DNA from: Bacilli bacterium
GTDB lineage: Bacteria > Bacillota_I > Bacilli_A > RF39 > UBA660
Reading direction: 5' to 3'
Assembly: GCA_017472015.1 (NCBI GenBank)
Contig: JAFURC010000037.1
Span: 1 to 32,820, forward strand
Length of the DNA: 32,820 nucleotides
The notes under the pieces were generated by a model, which was given only the letters and a program-made list of their open reading frames with translations, did not search any database and had not been told where the DNA came from. Positions 8,593-17,176 of the stretch are shown one piece after another. Position 1 is the first letter of the stretch. Each line of letters starts with the position of its first letter. The translations under genes and the position numbers were made by a program.

Positions 8593-9455
8593 AAATAGTT
8601 GTAATAATAGGACCAACAGGAGTTGGAAAAACTAAACTTAGTATAAGTCTTGCAAAAAAAATGAATGCTGTTATTATGAATGCTGATAGTATGCAAGTAT
8701 ATAAAGAACTCAATATTGGAACAGCCAAAATTAAAGAAAGTGAAAAAGAAGGAATTAAGCATTATTTATTTGATATATGCGAAGTAGGTGATGATTATAA
8801 TATTTATAAGTATCAAAAAGATGGAAGAAAATTACTTGATGAATTTATTAAAAATAATCAAAATGTTATAATTGTTGGGGGAAGTGGGTTGTATATTAAG
8901 AGTTTGTTGTATGATTATAAATTTCAGGAAGAAGAAATAAATGAAACTTATGATAATTTAACTAATGAAGAAATACTTAAAGAGATTAAAAAATATCATG
9001 AAACTAGTATTCACGTAAATAATCGTAAAAGACTTGTAAGAGAGTTGAATAAAATAAAAAATAGTAATCAAGTTACTAGTGATATTAATAAAAAATTATA
9101 TGATTTTAAAGTAATTGGTTTAACTTGTGATCGAGAAAAATTATATGAAGTAGTTGATAAACGCGTTGATTTGATGGTTAAAGAAGGATTAGTAGAAGAA
9201 GTTAAAAATTTATATGATCGAAATATTCATAGTAAATCAATTCAAACAGGAATTGGTTATAAAGAGTTATATGAATATTTTAAAGGTAATATAACAAAAG
9301 ATGAAGCAATAGATTTAATTAAGAAAAATACAAGACATTTTATAAAACGTCAATATACATTCTTTAAACATCAAATGGATGTTAATTGGGTTATGACTGA
9401 TTTTGATAATTTCAAAAATACAATTAATGAGGCTTTAAAAATAATTAATGAATAA
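8589..9455 (+). CDS. miaA: tRNA dimethylallyltransferase
   Basis: Transfers the dimethylallyl group from DMAPP to A37 of tRNAs reading UNN codons. P-loop GPTGVGKT at residues 7-14, then ADSMQVYKELNIGTAK (substrate-binding Asp/Ser), HYLFDICEVGDDYN, VGGSGLYIKSLLY and QTGIGYKEL with the C-terminal RQYTFFKHQ. 288 residues is slightly short for the family (about 300) but all core motifs are present. The start overlaps the preceding stop as ATGA and has GGGAG upstream. Last gene of the mutL operon; a terminator follows at 9465. Confidence 0.96.
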   Translation: MKIVVIIGPTGVGKTKLSISLAKKMNAVIMNADSMQVYKELNIGTAKIKESEKEGIKHYLFDICEVGDDYNIYKYQKDGRKLLDEFIKNNQNVIIVGGSGLYIKSLLYDYKFQEEEINETYDNLTNEEILKEIKKYHETSIHVNNRKRLVRELNKIKNSNQVTSDINKKLYDFKVIGLTCDREKLYEVVDKRVDLMVKEGLVEEVKNLYDRNIHSKSIQTGIGYKELYEYFKGNITKDEAIDLIKKNTRHFIKRQYTFFKHQMDVNWVMTDFDNFKNTINEALKIINE

Positions 9456-9464
9456 TTATATAAG

Positions 9465-9500
9465 TAGTTAGAATTATTAAGTTTGATTTTAACTATTTTT
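9465..9500 (+). terminator. Terminator after miaA
   Basis: A 10-bp stem (TAGTTAGAAT with ATTTTAACTA, one G-T pair), 11-nt loop and T5. Confidence 0.65.
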
Positions 9501-9537
9501 ATTTTGAGTAAACTTCACAAAAACTACACAAAATAAT

Positions 9538-9564
9538 TTAGCACTCCTAGTTGACAAGTGCTAT
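9538..9564 (+). promoter_or_regulatory. CIRCE operator (HrcA binding site)
   Basis: TTAGCACTC, a 9-base spacer, then AAGTGCTAT. The left arm is a perfect match to the CIRCE consensus TTAGCACTC-N9-GAGTGCTAA; the right arm differs at its first and last base. It encloses the -35 box of the htpG promoter, so bound HrcA would block RNA polymerase. Repression by HrcA with release on heat shock is established for CIRCE generally. Control of htpG by CIRCE is less usual than of groE or dnaK. Confidence 0.9.
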
Positions 9565-9579
9565 TTTTGGTGTTATGAT
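9551..9579 (+). promoter_or_regulatory. SigA-type promoter of htpG-hsp20
   Basis: Consensus TTGACA at 9551-9556, a 17-base spacer and TATGAT at 9574-9579. The -35 lies inside the CIRCE spacer and right arm. Confidence 0.9.
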
Positions 9580-9614
9580 TAATTTGTTAAGTGATTAAAC
9601 AAGGAGGAAAATAA

Positions 9615-11489
9615 ATGAAAAAAGAATTTAAAGCAGAGTCTAAAAAACTTTTAAATATGATGATTAATTCAATTTATACAAACAAAGAAATATTTTTAAG
9701 AGAGTTAATTTCAAATGCAAGTGATGCAATTGATAAATTACATTATTTATCACTAACAAATGGAGATTTAAAAGTTAATAAAGATGAATTAGAAATAAAA
9801 ATAGAACTTGATAAGGATAATCGTACCATTAAAATAATTGATAATGGTGTTGGAATGACCATGGATGAACTTGAAAATAATTTGGGTACTATTGCTAAAA
9901 GTGGATCAGAATTATTTAAAGAAGAAAATAGTGATAGTAAAAATTTAGAAATAATTGGACAATTTGGTGTTGGATTTTATTCAAGTTTTATGGTATCAAA
10001 TGAAGTTAGTGTTTTAAGTAAAAGTATAAATTCAAATGATGCTTATCTTTGGAAGAGTAATGGAAGTGACGGGTATACTATTGAACCTAGTGAAAAAGAA
10101 GAAAATGGAACTGTTATTACTTTATATTTAAAAGAAGATACAGAAGATAATAATTATTCAGAGTTTTTAGAAAATTATACTATTGAAAGAATTGTTAAAA
10201 AATATTCTGATTATATAAAATATCCAATTAAAATGGAAGTTAGTCGTGAAGAAGAAGATGAGGAAACTAAAGAAAAAAAGAGTGTAGTTGAACTAGAAAC
10301 TTTAAATAGTATGACTCCTATTTGGAAGAAAAAACAAAAAGATGTAAGTGATAGTGAATATAATGATTTCTATACTGATAAATTTTATGACTATGAAAGC
10401 CCTTTAAAAGTTATTAAAAGTGAAGTAGAAGGGCTTACAAGTTATCAAGCCTTAATGTTTATACCAAGTCATGCACCTTATAATTATTATACAAAAGAAT
10501 ATGAAAAAGGATTAATGTTATATTCAAAGGGTGTAATGATCATGGATAAATGTGCTGATCTTTTACCTGATTATTTTAGTTTTGTTAAAGGAATTGTTGA
10601 CTCAGAAGACATAGAACTTAATATATCAAGAGAAACTATGCAACAAGATAAGCAAATTAAGTTAATTGCTAAAAGTATTGAAACAAAGATTAAAAAAGAA
10701 CTTGAAAATTTATTAAAAGAGGATAGGGATAACTATATTAAATTTTATGATTCATTTGGGGAACAATTAAAATATGGAATTTATTCAAGTTATGGAATGA
10801 ATAAAGAATTACTAGAAGATTTACTACTATTCTATTCATCATATGAAGATAAACATACAACATTATCTGAGTATGTAGATAGAATGGATGGAGATACAAT
10901 TTATTATGCATCAGGTGAAACAGTTGATAAGATTAAAATGATGCCAGCAGTAGAAGATGCAACTCAAAAAGGAAAAGAAGTATTATTCTTAACTAATTAT
11001 ATAGATGAATTTGTAATAAAAACAATTGGTAACTATAAAGAAAAGAAATTTATGAATGTATCAGATTCTAACTTTGATTTATCAAGTGAAGAAGAAAAAG
11101 AGGAATTAAAGAAAGTAAATGAAGAAAGTAAAGATTTATTTACTTCAATGAAAAATGTTCTTGTAGATAGTGTTAAAGATATAAGATTTACAAATCGCCT
11201 AAAAAATCATCCAGTTTGTTTAATAACTGAAGGTGATGTATCTCTTGAAATGGAAAAAGTTTTAAATGCTATGCCAAATGGTGATAGTGTTAAAGCAAAT
11301 AAGATTATGGAAATTAATGAATCACATCCAATTAGCAAGAAATTAAAAGAATTGCATAAAAATAACGATCGAGAAACCCTTGAAAAATATACTAAAGTTT
11401 TATATAATCAAGCTCGTTTAATAGAAGGATTAAGTGTTGAAAATCCACGTGAAATAACTGATTTAATTTGTGAAATTATGAGTAAATAA
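9615..11489 (+). CDS. htpG: Molecular chaperone HtpG (Hsp90)
   Basis: ATP-dependent dimeric chaperone of the cytoplasm. The N-terminal GHKL ATPase shows RELISNASDAIDKL, IDNGVGMTMDELENNLGTIA and GQFGVGFYSSFMV. The middle domain has the catalytic-loop region NISRETMQQD, and the C-terminal dimerisation region ends near MSK. 624 residues is full length. AAGGAGG lies 8 bases before the ATG. The gene sits under a consensus promoter overlapped by CIRCE and is followed 38 bp later by a small heat-shock protein gene with no terminator between, so both belong to one HrcA-controlled unit. Confidence 0.97.
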   Translation: MKKEFKAESKKLLNMMINSIYTNKEIFLRELISNASDAIDKLHYLSLTNGDLKVNKDELEIKIELDKDNRTIKIIDNGVGMTMDELENNLGTIAKSGSELFKEENSDSKNLEIIGQFGVGFYSSFMVSNEVSVLSKSINSNDAYLWKSNGSDGYTIEPSEKEENGTVITLYLKEDTEDNNYSEFLENYTIERIVKKYSDYIKYPIKMEVSREEEDEETKEKKSVVELETLNSMTPIWKKKQKDVSDSEYNDFYTDKFYDYESPLKVIKSEVEGLTSYQALMFIPSHAPYNYYTKEYEKGLMLYSKGVMIMDKCADLLPDYFSFVKGIVDSEDIELNISRETMQQDKQIKLIAKSIETKIKKELENLLKEDRDNYIKFYDSFGEQLKYGIYSSYGMNKELLEDLLLFYSSYEDKHTTLSEYVDRMDGDTIYYASGETVDKIKMMPAVEDATQKGKEVLFLTNYIDEFVIKTIGNYKEKKFMNVSDSNFDLSSEEEKEELKKVNEESKDLFTSMKNVLVDSVKDIRFTNRLKNHPVCLITEGDVSLEMEKVLNAMPNGDSVKANKIMEINESHPISKKLKELHKNNDRETLEKYTKVLYNQARLIEGLSVENPREITDLICEIMSK

Positions 11490-11527
11490 TATTAATAAGG
11501 TAATACTAAAAAAAGGAGAGTGATAAT

Positions 11528-11893
11528 ATGTTACCTAGAAATTTATTTTATGATATGTTAGATGAAGTTAATGCAAAAGGAATGAACTCTGATGTTTATG
11601 TAAAGGATGATGCTTACCACATTGAAATTGATGTTCCAGGATTTAATAAAGAAGACTTAAGTATTGAAGTGAATAAAGGAGTAGTAATTGTTAAAGCTGA
11701 AAAAACAATAACTGAAGAAAATAATGATAAAAAATATCTTCGTCATGAAAGAAGATATAATAAACTTGAAAGAAGTTTTTCGTTTTCGGATATTGATGAA
11801 GATAGTATTAAAGCTGAATTTAAAAATGGTACTCTTCATCTAACAATTAATAAAAAAGTAGTAGATACTAAAAAACAAATTACGATTGATTAA
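11528..11893 (+). CDS. Small heat-shock protein (Hsp20/alpha-crystallin)
   Basis: Holdase that binds unfolding proteins as oligomers without ATP. The alpha-crystallin domain covers about residues 18-110, with the typical IEIDVPGFNKEDLSIEV, a charged middle (RHERRYNKLERSFSF), and AEFKNGTLHLTI near the end (the A-x-x-x-N-G-x-L signature). The flanks are short; 121 residues is small for the family. Ribosome-binding site AAAGGAGAG. Co-transcribed with htpG, 38 bp upstream, so likely induced by heat through the CIRCE promoter. A strong terminator follows. Confidence 0.95.
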   Translation: MLPRNLFYDMLDEVNAKGMNSDVYVKDDAYHIEIDVPGFNKEDLSIEVNKGVVIVKAEKTITEENNDKKYLRHERRYNKLERSFSFSDIDEDSIKAEFKNGTLHLTINKKVVDTKKQITID

Positions 11894-11900
11894 TTATTTG

Positions 11901-11931
11901 AGTGAACATATAATTTGTTCACTTTTTAGTT
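11901..11931 (+). terminator. Terminator of the htpG-hsp20 unit
   Basis: AGTGAACA (11901-11908) pairs perfectly with TGTTCACT (11916-11923) across a 7-nt loop, followed by a T-rich tract. Confidence 0.85.
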
Positions 11932-11964
11932 TTATAATTATAGTTTGAAATTTAATTATATTAA

Positions 11965-11993
11965 TTTACATTATTTATTTTATATGATATTAT
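11965..11993 (+). promoter_or_regulatory. Promoter of the membrane-anchored propeller-like gene
   Basis: TTTACA (11965-11970), 17-base spacer, TATTAT (11988-11993) with an upstream TG (extended -10). Confidence 0.6.
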
Positions 11994-12017
11994 CATTTTA
12001 GAATAGGAGATTTGGTT

Positions 12018-13397
12018 ATGAAACAATATTTTATAATTTTATTATGTTTAGTTATATCTTTGGGTTTAATAGGAGTTTTTTATCTTTACTATCAAGAAGA
12101 TGATGAAAAGATAATTATTAACAACAATAAATATTTAACGGCTAATTATGCCATGATGATATATAGTAAAGTTGATGAATATGTAGATAAAAATATTGAT
12201 TTAGATAATTTAGAAATTACAGAAATTATCGAGGTATCAGATGATCAACTTGTAACTAATCAAGATGAATATAAAGATTGTGATGGTACTTTAAAAATAA
12301 CTAAGACTTTGAATGATATATATGTTTATGATATTGAGGCTAGTTGTTTAAATGTTAAAGATGAAGTAGGTTTAACTCTGAAAGTTTATAGTAATACTAA
12401 TCAAGATAGTGATTATCAAGTTATTCATACTTTAGATAAAAATGAATTAGGTTATGTCGGTGTTTTAAAAAATTATAAGTTAAATATTGAGGATAATGGA
12501 TGGGGATTAAATAGTAATAGTATAAGTGGAGTTGTTAATTTATCAAATGAATTAGATATTTTAAATTTTAAATTATTTGATTCTAAAAAAGAAGGTATTA
12601 ATACTAATTTATTTCCTCTTAAAAAAGGTTTTATATTAAGTGAATACAAAAATATTAATTTTGATCAAGTTTTAACTTATTATGATCAAGATTATAATTC
12701 AATTTGGACTAATGAAATTGGTAATAATTATATAACTGATTATTTATATGAAACCAAAGAAAAAATAGTCTTTGCTAATTTTGGGGAAATAATAGAATTT
12801 AATAAAGCAAATGGTGAAAGAACAGTGACTTTTAAAATAGAAATTCCGGCTAGTAGTGTTCATGTATCTTATAATAATGGTATTTTATATGCATATGATT
12901 GGCTTCATCGAGATCAAGTTTATAAGTATGATTTAAATGGTAATTTACTGTCATCTCTCGATTTATCGAATTATTTTAGCGATAATGACGAAACTTCTAT
13001 ATATGCTAATGAAAAATTAACTATTTATGAAACTTTAGATAATATTTATATATTTGATAATACAGGAAATATTTTAAATCAAATCAATAAAAATGATGTT
13101 TTAAATTATACCAATCATAGTTATTTTAGTATATTTGAAGATGGTTATAGCATTGCTTTAGAAGGATCGAGTAAAAATATTCGTGATATGGCATATGTTT
13201 ATTATAAATATGATTTAAATCATGAATTAGTATCACATAAAGAATATAAAATGAATTATGGTTATGAAACTTTAACAAAACTTGGATTAAATTATGAATA
13301 TGATATTAGTTATAATACTTTAATAAATGAGAAATTCTTTGAAATTCTGTATACTCCTGATAATAATGGAACGGAAGTTATCTTAATGTTTGAATAA
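12018..13397 (+). CDS. Membrane-anchored extracellular protein, possible beta-propeller
   Basis: I start this at ATG 12018, 8 bases after AGGAGA; a TTG at 12012 is open but too close to that site. A single N-terminal membrane segment (IILLCLVISLGLIGVFYLYY) lacks a clear cleavage site, so the protein is probably tethered with a large outside domain. The C-terminal two thirds contain strand-rich repeats of the kind IIEFNKANGER, VYKYDLNGNLLSSLDL and IYIFDNTGNILNQI, which resemble blades of a PQQ- or NHL-like propeller. Two Cys residues (around 85 and 112) could form a disulfide. I do not recognise a named family. It has its own promoter and terminator and stands alone between heat-shock and gat genes. 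Confidence 0.75.
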   Translation: MKQYFIILLCLVISLGLIGVFYLYYQEDDEKIIINNNKYLTANYAMMIYSKVDEYVDKNIDLDNLEITEIIEVSDDQLVTNQDEYKDCDGTLKITKTLNDIYVYDIEASCLNVKDEVGLTLKVYSNTNQDSDYQVIHTLDKNELGYVGVLKNYKLNIEDNGWGLNSNSISGVVNLSNELDILNFKLFDSKKEGINTNLFPLKKGFILSEYKNINFDQVLTYYDQDYNSIWTNEIGNNYITDYLYETKEKIVFANFGEIIEFNKANGERTVTFKIEIPASSVHVSYNNGILYAYDWLHRDQVYKYDLNGNLLSSLDLSNYFSDNDETSIYANEKLTIYETLDNIYIFDNTGNILNQINKNDVLNYTNHSYFSIFEDGYSIALEGSSKNIRDMAYVYYKYDLNHELVSHKEYKMNYGYETLTKLGLNYEYDISYNTLINEKFFEILYTPDNNGTEVILMFE

Positions 13398-13444
13398 AAG
13401 TAAATTAGATAATATAAATTCAAATGATCGAAATATTAAAATAG

Positions 13445-13471
13445 ACTTTATCAATTGGTAAAGTTTTTTTT
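13445..13471 (+). terminator. Terminator upstream of gatC
   Basis: ACTTTATC (13445-13452) with GGTAAAGT (13457-13464), tetraloop AATT, one G-T pair, then a run of eight T. Confidence 0.85.
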
Positions 13472-13479
13472 AATTTTAT

Positions 13480-13508
13480 TTGTATTTAAAAGTACTTTGT
13501 TATATAAT
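13480..13508 (+). promoter_or_regulatory. Promoter of gatCAB
   Basis: TTGTAT (13480-13485), 17-base spacer, perfect TATAAT (13503-13508), starting just after the preceding terminator. Confidence 0.8.
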
Positions 13509-13530
13509 ACTTATAGATTTGGAGGTAATT

Positions 13531-13830
13531 ATGGATAACAAATTAACAAGAGAAGAAGTATTACATGTTTTGGATTTAGCAAGACTTGAAGCAAATGAAG
13601 AAGACATAGAAAAATATCAAGTTGAACTTTTTAAAATGATTAAAGAAATAGATAAAATAAAAGATTTAAATGATTTTGATGATGACGTGTTAATTGCACC
13701 TTGGTCAAATGAAAGTCATTTAAGAGAATTTAATGAAATTAAAATCCCAGATGGTGATATATTAAAAAATGTTCCAAGTAAAAAAGGAAATTTCATTTCC
13801 GTTGATGTGGAGGTTTTAAAAGATGAGTAA
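13531..13830 (+). CDS. gatC: Asp/Glu-tRNA amidotransferase subunit C
   Basis: Small subunit that holds GatA and GatB together in the complex that amidates Glu-tRNA(Gln) and Asp-tRNA(Asn). Start ATG 13531 has a GGAGGT site 4 bases upstream; the longer frame from TTG 13480 would begin in the -35 box and is rejected. 99 residues, with the family pattern LTREEVLHVLDLARLEANEE and a C-terminal region around KNVPSKKGNFISVD. Overlaps gatA by 8 bases. First gene of a gatC-gatA-gatB operon with its own promoter. Presence of the complex implies that Gln-tRNA (and possibly Asn-tRNA) is made indirectly. Confidence 0.93.
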   Translation: MDNKLTREEVLHVLDLARLEANEEDIEKYQVELFKMIKEIDKIKDLNDFDDDVLIAPWSNESHLREFNEIKIPDGDILKNVPSKKGNFISVDVEVLKDE

Positions 13831-15268
13831 GTATTTAGATTTAAGTATAAATGAAATTCATGAACTTTTATTAAAAAAAGAAATTAAACCAATTGATTTA
13901 GTTGAAGAGTCATTTGAAAGAATAGGGGATAATCATTTAAATGCTTTTATAACAGTTGACTATGAAGGTGCTAGAAAAAGAGCAATTGAACTAGAAAGTA
14001 TTCCGGTAGATGAGAATAATTTATTATTTGGTATACCAATTGCTATTAAAGATAATATAATGGTTAAAGAATTAAAATGTACTTGTGCTAGTCACATATT
14101 AGAAAACTTTATTTCAGTTTATGATGCCAGTGTAGTTGAATTAATTAAAAAAAATAATATGATTATTATTGGTAAAACCAATATGGATGAGTTTGCAATG
14201 GGATCAACTAGTGAAACTAGTTATTTTGGTGCTCCAGTAAATCCTTGGAATGAAAGTAAAGTACCAGGAGGATCAAGTGGAGGATCGGCAGTTTCCGTTG
14301 CTGCACGGATAACTCCATTTGCTCTTGGAAGTGATACAGGAGGATCAATCAGACAACCGGCATCATTTACAGGAATTGTTGGAATGAAACCAACTTATGG
14401 AAGAGTTTCTCGTTTTGGTCTTGTTGCTTTTGCATCAAGTTTAGATCAAATAGGTCCAATGACAAGAAATGTTTATGAAAATGCTTTGCTTTTAAACTTA
14501 ATTAGTAAAAATGATGATAAAGATTTAACAAGTTTTGAAACAAGTGAAGATTTTACAAGATTAATTGGTAAAGATATTCGTAATATGAAAATTGCTATTC
14601 CAAATTACTTTGTATCTGATATCGTTGATAAAGATGTATTACATAAATTTAATGAAGTAGTCGAAATGTTAAAATCTAAAGGTTGTCAAGTTGATTATGT
14701 TGATATAAATCATATAAATAAAGCTGTTATTTTATATCAAATAATTGCTATGGGTGAAGCTAGTAGTAATTTAGCAAGATTTGATGGAATTAGATATGGT
14801 TTATCTAATCCTTCAAAAACTCTTGAAGATTTATACAAAAAAACTAGAAGTGAAGGATTTGGACGAGAAGTTAAACGTCGTATTATGGTTGGTTCTTATA
14901 TTTTAAGTGGTGAGAATGCTAAAATTTATTATAATAAAGCATTACAAATTCGCGATGATTTAAAGAAAAGTTTTGAAAATATTTATAAAGAATATGATTT
15001 AATTTTAGGACCTACTAGTAGTCGGGTTGCTTATGATTTTAATGATAATCAAGATGATCCATTAAAATGTTTCATGGATGATGTTTTAGTAATGCATGCT
15101 AATATGGGAGGTTTCCCTAGTATGTCAATTCCTATGGGATTTATTAATAACTTACCAATTGGTCTTCAAATCATGGGAAAAATGTATGATGAAGCAAAAA
15201 TTTATCAACTAGGAAGTTTTATAGAAAAAGAATTAAGTTTAGATTTAGAAGGAGGTAAACATGAATAA
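13823..15268 (+). CDS. gatA: Asp/Glu-tRNA amidotransferase subunit A
   Basis: Amidase subunit that frees ammonia from glutamine for GatB. It is an amidase-signature enzyme with the Lys-cisSer-Ser triad visible as K76 (IAIKDNI), S151 (PGGSSGGSAVS) and S175 (GSDTGGSIRQPASF). 481 residues is normal. ATG 13823 lies inside gatC with GGAGG just before it. The end overlaps gatB by 8 bases, so the three subunits are translationally coupled. Confidence 0.97.
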   Translation: MSKYLDLSINEIHELLLKKEIKPIDLVEESFERIGDNHLNAFITVDYEGARKRAIELESIPVDENNLLFGIPIAIKDNIMVKELKCTCASHILENFISVYDASVVELIKKNNMIIIGKTNMDEFAMGSTSETSYFGAPVNPWNESKVPGGSSGGSAVSVAARITPFALGSDTGGSIRQPASFTGIVGMKPTYGRVSRFGLVAFASSLDQIGPMTRNVYENALLLNLISKNDDKDLTSFETSEDFTRLIGKDIRNMKIAIPNYFVSDIVDKDVLHKFNEVVEMLKSKGCQVDYVDINHINKAVILYQIIAMGEASSNLARFDGIRYGLSNPSKTLEDLYKKTRSEGFGREVKRRIMVGSYILSGENAKIYYNKALQIRDDLKKSFENIYKEYDLILGPTSSRVAYDFNDNQDDPLKCFMDDVLVMHANMGGFPSMSIPMGFINNLPIGLQIMGKMYDEAKIYQLGSFIEKELSLDLEGGKHE

Positions 15269-16682
15269 TTATAAAAAAACAATTGGAATTGAAGTCCATG
15301 TAGAACTAAAAACCAAAGAAAAATTATTCTCACCTTCATCTAATTTATATGGTAATATGGCTAATCAAAATGCAAATATTATTGATTTAGGTTACCCAGG
15401 AGTTTTGCCAACTTTAAATAAAGAAGCCATTGATTTAGCAATTAAAGCAGCTCACGTTTTAAATTGTAAGATTAGAAAAAATATGCATTTTGATCGAAAG
15501 AACTATTTTTATCCAGATAATCCAAAGAATTTCCAAATTACCCAAGCAAGAACTCCAATTGGTTATGATGGGTATGTAGAAATAGATGATGATGGTATTA
15601 AAAAACGAATTGAAATTCTTGAAATGCACATAGAAGAAGACACATCAAAAAGTATTCATTCAAAAGAACGAACTTTACTAGATTTTAATCGTGCTGGTGT
15701 TCCTTTAATTGAAATAGTAACTAAACCTTGTATTCATACAAGCAAAGAAGCCACTTTATATTTAGAAAAACTTCGTGAACTTCTTTTATACGCGGGTGTT
15801 AGTGATTGTAAAATCGAAGAAGGTTCAATGAGGTGTGATGCGAATATTTCAATTAGTACATCTGATACTTTAGGAACTAAAATTGAAGTTAAAAATATTG
15901 GTTCAATTACCAATGTTGGTCTTGCAATTGATCATGAAGGTATTCGTCAAGAGGAATTAATTGAAAATGGGACTAGTTTAAAAGAAGAAACTAGAAGATA
16001 TGATGCTAAACTTGATAAAACAATTCTAATGCGTGTTAAAGAAACCGGAAATGATTATCGCTACTTCCCAGAACCAGATATCCCTTATATTAATTTATCG
16101 GATGAATATATTGAAAACGTTTTAAGTGATCTTCCAACATCAGCTGAAGTTCGCCGAAATAAATATTTAGAATCAGGAATAAGTCTTATTAATGTTAATA
16201 AATTAATTGCCAATAAAGAATTATCTGATTACTTAGAAACATTTAGTGATATTAATTTAAAAACAGCATCTAATTTATTACTCGGAGATATTCAAGCTTA
16301 TTTAAATAAGAAAAATATATCTATATTTGCTACTAAATTAACAAATGCTAAAATGCTTGAGTTAGTTAACAAATTAGATGATGGTAGTATTAGTCATAAA
16401 AACTTTAAAGATTTAGTAGATGATATCATGGACACTGATACAAATATTCAAGAATTATTAAAAGAAAAAGGAATCGAAAATGTTGTCGATGACACACTTG
16501 TTTTGGATATCATTAATAAAGTATTAACTGAAAATGAAAAAGTAGTAGATGATTACTTAGGTGGAAACGAGAGATCCCTTAAATTCTTAATGGGAATGGT
16601 TATGAAAGAAAGTAAAGGTAGTGTTAATCCAAAACTTGCCAATGACTTATTAATTAAAACTTTAAATGAAAGAAAGAACTAG
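15261..16682 (+). CDS. gatB: Asp/Glu-tRNA amidotransferase subunit B
   Basis: Subunit that binds the mischarged tRNA, activates Glu or Asp with ATP and accepts ammonia from GatA. Cradle-domain motifs include IGIEVHVELKTKEKLFSPSS, DLGYPGVLPTLN, RKNYFYPDNPKNFQITQ, DFNRAGVPLIEIVT and MRCDANIS. The C-terminal helical and YqeY-like tail (about residues 330-473) ends with GMVMKESKGSVNPKLAN. 473 residues, full length. GGAGG precedes ATG 15261. Last gene of the operon; the terminator begins within the stop codon. Confidence 0.97.
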   Translation: MNNYKKTIGIEVHVELKTKEKLFSPSSNLYGNMANQNANIIDLGYPGVLPTLNKEAIDLAIKAAHVLNCKIRKNMHFDRKNYFYPDNPKNFQITQARTPIGYDGYVEIDDDGIKKRIEILEMHIEEDTSKSIHSKERTLLDFNRAGVPLIEIVTKPCIHTSKEATLYLEKLRELLLYAGVSDCKIEEGSMRCDANISISTSDTLGTKIEVKNIGSITNVGLAIDHEGIRQEELIENGTSLKEETRRYDAKLDKTILMRVKETGNDYRYFPEPDIPYINLSDEYIENVLSDLPTSAEVRRNKYLESGISLINVNKLIANKELSDYLETFSDINLKTASNLLLGDIQAYLNKKNISIFATKLTNAKMLELVNKLDDGSISHKNFKDLVDDIMDTDTNIQELLKEKGIENVVDDTLVLDIINKVLTENEKVVDDYLGGNERSLKFLMGMVMKESKGSVNPKLANDLLIKTLNERKN

Positions 16683-16706
16683 ATACTTGGTATTTAGTTT
16701 TTTTAT
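16679..16706 (+). terminator. Terminator of gatCAB
   Basis: CTAGATAC (16679-16686) pairs with GTATTTAG (16690-16697, one G-T), triloop TTG, then T7. It overlaps the gatB stop codon. Confidence 0.8.
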
Positions 16707-16842
16707 TTATAAGGAATTTTTTCAAAATATAAATTAATAACTTCATTAAAATTACATAAAACATCATAAAAAAAATATTGTTTTTTTAAGCAAATTATTG
16801 TAATATATTTCAAAAATTAAAATTAGTATACGGGGAAATTAC

Positions 16843-16870
16843 TTGCAATTATAAAAATATGTGATAAAAT
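16843..16870 (+). promoter_or_regulatory. Putative promoter P1 upstream of the short ORF
   Basis: TTGCAA (16843-16848), 16-base spacer, TAAAAT (16865-16870). It would transcribe the 35-codon ORF and possibly read toward the DGR target. Confidence 0.5.
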
Positions 16871-16931
16871 GAAAATATACGATGTAAATGGAAAAATTAA
16901 TTTGCATAGTAAGGAAGGTAGTTGAAAAAAT

Positions 16932-17039
16932 ATGGGTAAAATAATTTGTAAATCAATAAAAAATTCAAAAAAAATCAAAAAAAGTCATATTTTTTTAACA
17001 AAAAAAGTTGACTCAGAGTCAACCATGGGGGGGGTATAA
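16932..17039 (+). CDS. Possible 35-residue Lys/Ser-rich peptide
   Basis: ATG 16932 to TAA 17039, with AAGGAAGG at 16911-16918 (13 bases from ATG, longer than ideal). The peptide is basic (KSIKNSKKIKKSHIF) and ends in TMGGV, where the two Gly codons and the final Val codon come from the G8 tract. A change of one G would shift the frame at the very end. No family recognised. It could be spurious, because the palindrome at 17007-17023 lies inside its 3' end. Confidence 0.25.
   Translation: MGKIICKSIKNSKKIKKSHIFLTKKVDSESTMGGV
17007..17034. repeat. Perfect 17-base palindrome followed by a G8 tract
   Basis: GTTGACTC-A-GAGTCAAC (17007-17023), then CAT and eight G (17027-17034). On the plus strand it is preceded by a run of A. 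On the minus strand the hairpin is therefore followed by T7, the form of a minus-strand terminator. A G8 run is conspicuous in such AT-rich DNA. Confidence 0.7.
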
Positions 17040-17147
17040 ATTATTATTTTGTAAATAAAATAATAACAAAAAACGACAAAATAAATACATAGAAAATGGT
17101 AAAATTAATATAAATTGTCATTCTTTTATGTGTTTTTATTTTAATAC

Positions 17148-17176
17148 TTGTAAAAGAATAAAATTTATATTATAAT
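17148..17176 (+). promoter_or_regulatory. Promoter P2 of the DGR target gene
   Basis: TTGTAA (17148-17153), 17-base spacer, TATAAT (17171-17176), about 40 bases before the ATG at 17219. Confidence 0.75.

Noticed and set aside
13480-13530. Longer GatC from TTG 13480
   Set aside because: That TTG is the -35 box of the gat promoter; ATG 13531 has an ideal GGAGGT and fits the family N-terminus.
16707-17006. Known riboswitch upstream of the short ORF
   Set aside because: The region is A/T-dominated without the conserved G-rich cores of the common classes; I could not support any specific class.
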